From positions 34,286,001 to 34,350,000 of the forward strand of contig CM075101.1 of assembly GCA_037576195.1 (NCBI GenBank): 64,000 nucleotides of DNA. The letters run 5' to 3'. The notes beneath the pieces are model-generated. The model did no database searches and had not been told where the DNA came from. It saw nothing but the letters and a program-made list of their open reading frames with translations. Of the stretch, positions 57,713-64,000 are shown piece after piece; the first letter of the stretch is position 1, and every line of letters begins with the position of its first letter. The position numbers and the translations under genes are program-made. The DNA is from Phytoseiulus persimilis (taxonomy: Eukaryota > Arthropoda > Arachnida > Mesostigmata > Phytoseiidae).

Positions 57713-60341
57713 ATGTCCAAAAATAAGAATTCGCTCGGCAGAGCTCTCATCCGAGATAGAATGCACAAAGTGAGTCGATGGATGTTCGCGGGATGGCTGT
57801 CTATTCTTTGCTTGGCTGACTCGAGGAGTTATGAAACAGGAATATGACACAGTCGTTGACGTAAATTCCTCCACAGGGTGCCCGCCCGGATAGCTTCCGA
57901 CACACAACCGAACTCAAAGATGGTTACGACTGGTCGACAAACATGCAATCAATCACTGAACAGAACGATCTGGATGAATTTCTCGCCACAGCTGAACTAG
58001 CTGGCGCGGATTTCACCGCTGAGAAGTTGAATATCAAAGTAAGTCATTCTTCCCTCTCCAAATGTCACTCCAGAGCTTGAACCTCAAATCTTGGATCCGC
58101 GGTTCCCCCGACTCACAGACTCGGAGTCGAACACGGGAAGCGGACGCAGGATGGAGAAAACTTTGAAGTGTATCAATAACCATAACGGATCGGAACTAGA
58201 ACTTCAATCTTGTTCCAGGTTGTTACCGATCTGAAGCCGAGTGGGGTTCTGTCAGATGCAGAGAAAAAGGCGCAGAGTGACCTCTATCAGCAGCATAGGG
58301 ACTCGATCAGGGTCCCGCGCAGACCCTACTGGGACGCTCGAACCACTCCCGAGGAACTCGCTGCGAACGAACGTGAATCGTTCCTGGCCTGGCGGAGAGA
58401 TCTCGCCGAGCTCCAAGAAACAGAAGGTGAAACTCTGACGGCCCCTTTATGAGCTGATTCAGGAAGAAGAGTTCCTCAAATCGGGGATTGATTTCCGAAT
58501 CCGAATTCGCAGGCATTCATATGACGCCCTACGAGAAAAATCTGGAGTTCTGGAGACAGCTTTGGCGAGTAGTGGAGCGATCCGATATTGTCGTCCAAAT
58601 TGTGGACTCCCGGTGAGTCCGGCGTCTTAGAGGTTGTCAGCTGAGGTGAACTTTCACGAAAGCAACGACGAAATGAGACCCCTCGTTCATTCTTACAGGA
58701 ATCCCAATCTATTCTTATGTGAGGACCTATTTGTTTATGTGCGGGAAGTCTCTCCCCATAAGAAGTGCCTTGTGTTACTCAACAAAGCGGATTTTTTGAC
58801 TGAGAATCAGCGTCGGGCGTGGTGTGAGTATTTCAAGGATCGGAAAGATGATCTCAGGATCGTTTTCTTCTCCGCGCTGGACGAAGCAGCTGCCAAGGAT
58901 GAGGTAGAAGAGGTATTCTGAGGATTCTCGTCTCTCTCCTGGAACATTTTCCGCGAGGAAGATTCTCGCACCTTTTCAAGTGGAGGAAATAACGGGCAGG
59001 AGTTCTCAAGCAGCTGTCCGAGGATCTCATTCGAATGTCCATAGAAGACTATTCTCCTGCCTTGTGGACGAAGGATCAGTTGGTTCACCTCTTCCGTACC
59101 TGGCACACCGGACCCAAATACAAGGAGGGTAGTACTACAGTGGGACTCTGTGGTTACCCAAACGTCGGCAAAAGCTCAACGATCAACGCCATCACACAGT
59201 CTAAAAAGGCGAGCTCTGAATTATTGGATGCATCCAAATAGGGAATCTCGCTCCGCCTATTCCCCAAGCTAAGTGTACTTACAAGTTAAGGCTCTGTCTT
59301 ACAGGTTTCTGTAAGTAGCACACCCGGGAAGACGAAGCATTTCCAAACGATCCATCTCTGCGAAGATTTGATTCTTTGCGACTGCCCTGGGCTGGTCTTC
59401 CCGAACTTTGTGTCCAGCAAAGCCGAGATGGTCATCAACGGTTAGTCGGTCCCTTACCGTCGACAGCTGGCATGCCATCATGACGGCATCGGTTCAGGTG
59501 ATAGGATACTAAACTCAGTATTCGACATCTGAAGATCGTTTTGTCTGCCCCGCAGGTATACTCCCGATTGATCAACTGCGAGATCACGTGCCGCCCGTTA
59601 TTCTCGTCCTGTCACAAATTCCAAGACATATCTTGGAGGAGACTTACGGCATATGTATACCCTCGCCGCCGGAAGGAGATGATCCAGACCGGCCTCCGAC
59701 TGCCCCCGAGCTCTTGAACGCGTACTCGTACGCTCGCGGGTACATGACATCTTCCGGACAGCCCGACAATCCACGCGGATCGAGGTTCGTCTTCATCCTG
59801 TTGTTCGCACCGCCGTTTTCGGGATGAGCTAGTTTTTCAGTACTGATATCCCGCTTCGTTCCTTAGGTATGTCTTGAAGGACTATGTGAACGGGAAATTG
59901 AGGTACTGCATCGCTCCGCCCGGTGTGGATCAAAATGAGTATCACACATACCCCCCTCCGAAACGGACGACACCTTCATCGACGATTCCTGTGCACATCA
60001 GGATGACTAAAGAGAGGGTCCTGGGAACTGAAGACATCGACCGAGAGTTCTTCAAGGACCAGACAGCAAGAGTAGGCTTCAAGGGTGAGTGTTTGTGCGT
60101 GAAACATCTGAGTTCGCTGGATACAGCAGCCACAAATGATAGCTCTCTCCTTCTCGATCGGTATTCTGCAACAAACGGTTGGAAGTTACTGACTGAAGGA
60201 TCCAATCCTCATTTTCCAGGACGGCACCTTGTGAAATCCGGGCTAACGGCTAACGGTCCTACTATGGTTGGTGACAAGAAGCATAACAATTCGAGAAAGA
60301 GGGAAAAACTCCGACGACTACATCAACACAAAGATGCATAG
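57713..60341 (+). CDS. LSG1: Large subunit GTPase 1 (LSG1), ten exons
   Basis: Cytoplasmic GTPase that releases the export adaptor NMD3 from pre-60S ribosomal subunits. Exons: 57,713-57,769; 57,877-58,038; 58,219-58,426; 58,513-58,612; 58,699-58,912; 59,014-59,208; 59,305-59,440; 59,556-59,784; 59,867-60,084; 60,220-60,341. They join in phase to 546 residues. The N-terminus has SLGRALIRDRMHK and ELKDGYDW...LDEFLATAELAG, as in animal LSG1. The GTPase motifs are circularly permuted, as in the YlqF/YawG group: NKAD (G4) comes before GYPNVGKSST (G1) and DCPGL (G3). The end is basic. All introns are GT-AG except after exon 6, where the donor is GC. It is shorter than human LSG1 (about 658) because the acidic insert before the P-loop is missing. 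The exon 5 end could instead be at 58,903. Confidence 0.9.
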
Positions 60342-61150
60342 TTTTCTGGATAAATTCACTTGTTCATTGTTCTGACGGTGTTGTGTTCAATCTGAACGGA
60401 AAGTAGGGGGGAGCATCTAGACAGCGCCATATGTGAAACAGGTGCAGACTTTTTTCGCCAGATTGGTACTGCCTCAAACTGGAGCTCGAGACGAAGCAGG
60501 AGAACCCATACCGGTTCCCAGCCTGGCAGGAATAATGCCGAATTCCTCCGAACAAATACCGGAGTCCATGTCTCGACCAACCTCTAATTGAGCCTGGTCG
60601 AGTCCAATGGAGGTTCAACGGGTGGCAGCGGGGAATGAACATGAAATGTGGCAGATCAGGCCGCTCAAGCGGAACGTTTCACTGGAATAGCGATCTACGA
60701 ATCCCGAAGAGTCGCCCAACTAGAAAAGCTCGTTGAGCTCAACTATCACAAGTGAGCCTGATGGATTGTAGGGATTGTGCGTCGACTCTCGGCAGGAACC
60801 ATGCGTGTTTGCTGCCACATATTCTTTCCGAAAGAGTGGCACCCTGACGCAAAGCTCATGCGCCATTGCTTCTCCCATGGCTTGTTCGACAACAGCATGA
60901 CCTTTTATGGGAGGCGATTTGACCGCAAGATTAACTTGAAGCACTTCCATGTGGGAGTCAACGATACGGAATACCAGTTTATTTCCGTCTTCCTCGAGTC
61001 GAAACTAGCGCGACTGAGAATCTGCCCCGAGATATAGCAGGCCCAACGGCGTTCGGTTTTCTAGGCTCGAATGGCGTATCCAAATAGTTATCGATCATAG
61101 GGAAAGCAGCGCAGCGAGAGGGTTCTCTCTCGCAAACTCCCTCATTGTTC
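60342..61150. other. Intergenic, no confident gene
   Basis: A plus frame at 60,777-61,037 (86 codons, HFHVGVNDTEYQFISVF) reads somewhat like protein, but has no partner exon in phase and no recognised motif. A minus frame overlaps it (60,720-60,950). Otherwise I see nothing. Confidence 0.4.
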
Positions 61151-61158
61151 ACTCGATC

Positions 61159-61165
61159 TATAAAT
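61159..61165 (+). promoter_or_regulatory. TATA box of the cathepsin L-like gene
   Basis: TATAAAT, 51 bases before the ATG at 61,216. A start site about 25-30 bp downstream would leave a 5' leader of about 20-30 bases. This fits a strongly expressed digestive-type gene with a compact promoter. Confidence 0.6.
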
Positions 61166-61215
61166 GACGGCGCTGTTGATGTAGAGGCTATTGGACGTTC
61201 TCATCGGCCATCGTC

Positions 61216-62302
61216 ATGAAGGCCTTCGTTGTTTGCGCTGCTCTCCTCGTTTCGGCGGCTCAGGCTGAGGTTTCATCGAGCCTCGTGGAGGGTGCTCTCC
61301 GAGCAAAATGGAGCTCTTTCAAGGCTCAGCACAAGAAGGCCTACTCGCCCGCCGAAGAGGGCGTTCGCATGGCCAACTACCTCGACAACACCCGCTTCAT
61401 CGAGGAGCACAACACTCGTTTCCACCAGGGTCTCGAGAGCTTTGAGCTCGGTCACAACGAGCTCTCAGATCTCACTCTTGAAGAAATCACGAGTACCCGT
61501 ATGGGTCTTGTGCTTCCTCCCAACGCTGCCGAGATCGCAGCCAATGCTTCCCGCCACTCCGCTCCTTCTGACGTCGCTGCTCCTTCTAGCGTTGACTGGA
61601 GGTCCCAGAGGTGCGTCCAACGCGTCAAGAACCAGGGTTCCTGCGGTTCGTGCTACACTTTCTCTGCCGTGAGTAGAAAAGTCATCTCTCATTCTTAGAC
61701 ATTCCATGTTTTCACTGGACTTGACTGATTTTCCTCGCTCAACAATTCAGTTGGGAGCTCTCGAGACCTCCTACTGCAACAAGCGCAACGGACAGCTTCC
61801 CGACCTCGCTGAACAGCACCTCGTAGACTGCGCTGGCCGAGGATGCAGCGGCGGATGGATGCACGATATGTTCAACTATCTCCAAACGAACGGCGGAGCC
61901 ATCAACCAGAGGGACTATCCTTACACCGGCAGAGTCGATTCTTGCCAGCAGGGAAGCAAGCGCAAGAGCGTTCAGGTCTCCACCTACAAGCAGATCGGCC
62001 GTGGCAATGAGAACGAGCTCATGCACGCTATCGCCACCGTCGGAACTGTTTCCATCGCCTACAACGCCGGAACCCAACAGCATTCTTACTACAGATCCGG
62101 GATCCTCGACGTCCCCAACTGTGCAAACAACCCCACTCACGCCGTCCTTCTCGTCGGATACGGAACTGAGAACGGAAGGGACTTCTGGACTCTCAAGAAC
62201 TCTTGGGGCGAGGGCTGGGGCGAGAACGGATTCTTCCGTCTTGCAAGAGGAAAGAACATGTGCGGTATCGCCGACTGGGCTTCCTATCCCACAGCTGCCT
62301 GA
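61216..62302 (+). CDS. Cathepsin L-like cysteine protease, two exons
   Basis: Secreted or lysosomal papain-family (C1A) endopeptidase made as a zymogen. Exon 1 is 61,216-61,668, the intron 61,669-61,750 (82 bp, GT-AG, phase 0) and exon 2 61,751-62,302; 334 residues. Signal peptide MKAFVVCAALLVSAAQA; propeptide with an ERFNIN-like helix (KWSSFKAQHKKAYSP... to HNELSDLTLEEI); mature enzyme from about APSSVDWRSQ. The catalytic triad is visible: Gln/Cys in KNQGSCGSCYTFSA, His in NPTHAVLLVGYG, Asn in LKNSWGEGWGENG. The GCSGG motif is present. The residue after the catalytic Cys is Tyr where the family nearly always has Trp. Codons strongly favour C in the third position (ctc, atc, aac), unlike LSG1 nearby, suggesting high expression. 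Confidence 0.93.
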
Positions 62303-62307
62303 ATAAA
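62302..62307 (+). promoter_or_regulatory. Polyadenylation signal overlapping the cathepsin stop codon
   Basis: AATAAA begins on the last base of the TGA stop (TGAATAAA), so the 3' untranslated region would be only some 15-30 bases. Confidence 0.6.
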
Positions 62308-62398
62308 TTTCAAGGTTATTGGATTGAAACGCTCCCCTTTTCGATCACATGAAATCGCGGCAACGTAGAGAAACTTTGTTTCGAGGAGCGACTGGAGA

Positions 62399-63545
62399 AT
62401 GGAAATATCTTGCGTATTAGTGCTCATATTGAAAGCGATGATTCTGCGCGAAGTCCCGTATTTATCCCAGTACGAGCGCCCCTTAAGACTCGATAGAAGT
62501 GACGAGTCGGCATTTGACGAAGGCTACTCCATCTGCCTGTTTCTGGGGAACATGGAAATATTGATATTGACAGGCACCCAAGTTGAACTTTCTTCCCCAT
62601 TGGAACCAACATGCATACATATCTCTCGGATATCGAATCTCCATTGTGAAGAAGTTTATGAAGACGACGTCAATGGGAGTACCTCCTGCGATGGAACAGC
62701 CCCCTTTTCTCTGGTCACCGCCTGCGCCGATGATAGAATAAGCATGAAACTTGTCAACCAGGTACAGAATCCGCCCGGTCGCCGAGAACGACGTAGGCCT
62801 CACAAACCTAGACCCTGACCTGAGACGCTCAATCAAATATTTTCATGACTGGGTTCCGGTCTGGGCGAGATGGATTCTCACAGCAGTGATCGGATCGACA
62901 CGGACTTGCGTTCTGTTGCAAACCCAGTCGCCGGAAAGTATCAGGGCTGTGAAAAAACTGACCCATCTTCATTTCCCTCCCGCAAGAACCTAGCTCAGCC
63001 TCCCCCTCGGGAACTTGACCAGATTGTTCTTCGCTAGGTATCTGACCAGACCCGAACCAGCCCAACCGAATCTCGGCCGCCCAAGTGCAAGACGGGGAGC
63101 TTGGTCGATCGCAGGCCGTCTCGGAGGAGAATATACCCGGCAAGTATCGAGTATTCGAGTTTACGGCACATCCTGGTCCCGAATATCATAAAAGTGGCGT
63201 CACAGTGAGTCTTCGTCCGATCACGACATATACTGAGAGCCGAGGATACACATCATTAGGGTGCGAGAGTTTAAACATCAATATATGACCACCATCCAAC
63301 AGTTCATGGGCAGACGCATGTGTGAATAATCACATACATGCACTGTGCATGATGATTGCGATTTCCTGAGGGATTCATCGGTTTATCCAGCTACAGATAC
63401 GTATAGAATTATCAGCTATGCGGAGCAACATGGACGCTACCTCGAACGGGAGCTCCATGGCGGAATCGATTGTCAAAAGATGACCGTCGACCACAGATGC
63501 CCAACGAAGGAATCGAACTCTGGAAAGCCCTTTCTGGGATGATGA
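62399..63545 (+). other. Possible spliced gene, unrecognised
   Basis: A 139-codon plus frame starts with a hydrophobic stretch (MEISCVLVLILKAMI, possibly a signal peptide) and contains several Cys; a donor gtacag follows KLVNQ near 62,760. A plausible internal exon lies at about 63,116-63,204 (acceptor cgcag; IPGKYRVFEFTAHPGPEYH; donor GTGAGT). A third candidate is at 63,390-63,542 (YRIISYAEQHGRYLERELHG). Phases of exons 2 and 3 do not agree in the protein-like frames, so the model is not proven. A small secreted protein is one option. A 117-codon minus frame at 62,483-62,836 competes with it. Confidence 0.25.
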
Positions 63546-64000
63546 GGAGGAGCGGCGAAAGGAAGTTGGGTGAATGTTCTGATCGATCAAATCCATCGAT
63601 GAATCCGCGACATTAAGCGCTCAGACGTGTTCTGGGTCGAGTAGAAGAAGTTCTCGTCGTTTCCAACTGATGGGGTAACGCTCACGCAGAAAAGTCGTCT
63701 CGCACACAAGCAGTTTTTCCGGTTCCTCAATCGAAGGTCATTGTGACGCGAGATTCGCCGACTTCTGTGACTCCCGATGCCTTGAAGCGGCATCATCGAA
63801 GATGGATCCAAGGTTGAGATACCGCATGACTTCGCTCATAAGGGGGGGAGTGTGACTCCTTATGATACTTCGGATATCTGAAACTCTGGAGTGCATCACA
63901 ACCACGGCTTAATGAACTTTTGCAATCCTACTCTCGAATGTATCAGCTTTTTAGTCTTCGCTCCTCGATTACATATACCTTTCCCCACACGGACTAGTTG
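63546..64000. other. No gene seen
   Basis: Only a 74-codon minus frame (63,587-63,811) without motif. Confidence 0.45.

Noticed and set aside
60777-61037. 86-codon frame upstream of the cathepsin gene
   Set aside because: No recognised family, no in-phase partner exon, and an overlapping frame on the other strand.
62483-62836. 117-codon minus frame after the cathepsin gene
   Set aside because: Overlaps the plus-strand frame at 62,399-62,818; neither can be preferred and no motif is present.

Overview
The window looks like nuclear DNA of an arthropod. The supported genes have short spliceosomal introns (about 76-100 bp in the small genes) with GT-AG borders, and there is a TATA promoter and metazoan gene families (nucleoredoxin-like, LSG1, cathepsin L). 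No prokaryotic operon, rRNA, tRNA or CRISPR array is visible. A mesostigmatid-type mite is my best guess from gene style and base composition, but that is inference.

Region 1 (1 to about 56,190) is a head-to-tail array of one ~15-16 kb unit. Copies start at 1 (cut by the window edge), 15,962, 31,767 and 46,643, and the fourth stops abruptly at about 56,190. Each full unit holds, left to right: an hnRNP A/B-like RRM gene remnant (minus); an unrecognised family here called E (plus); a two-exon nucleoredoxin-like gene Nrx-A (plus); a ~1 kb inverted repeat; a 45-bp minisatellite with a 5'-truncated LINE inserted in it; decayed gene pieces; Nrx-B (minus); a second hnRNP/E/Nrx cassette ending in Nrx-C (plus); another decayed gene (G, minus); and a ~2 kb foldback element whose inverted arms contain the same 45-bp repeat. 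The cassette E+Nrx, with the RRM gene divergent to it, was therefore already duplicated inside the unit before the unit was amplified. Nrx-A is open and spliceable in copies 1, 2 and 4. In copy 3 it is locally doubled and both halves are frameshifted. All B and C genes look broken.

The array is mosaic. The segment from about 6.57 to 21.73 kb matches 37.25 to 52.45 kb almost base for base at an offset near 30,680. The unit between them (about 21.73 to 37.3 kb) is much more diverged, chiefly by small indels, and lacks or gains several blocks.

Region 2 (56,190 to 64,000) is single copy. It holds a degenerate, inverted relative of the E cassette, a short membrane-protein exon, a complete ten-exon LSG1 GTPase gene (57,713-60,341), a complete two-exon cathepsin L-like protease (61,216-62,302) with TATA box, and a tail with only tentative coding signal. 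E-like sequence lying directly upstream of LSG1, outside the array, suggests the amplified unit and this flank share an ancestral locus.

The most unusual object is the foldback element with minisatellite-bearing inverted arms and a short coding-like core, present in three units.
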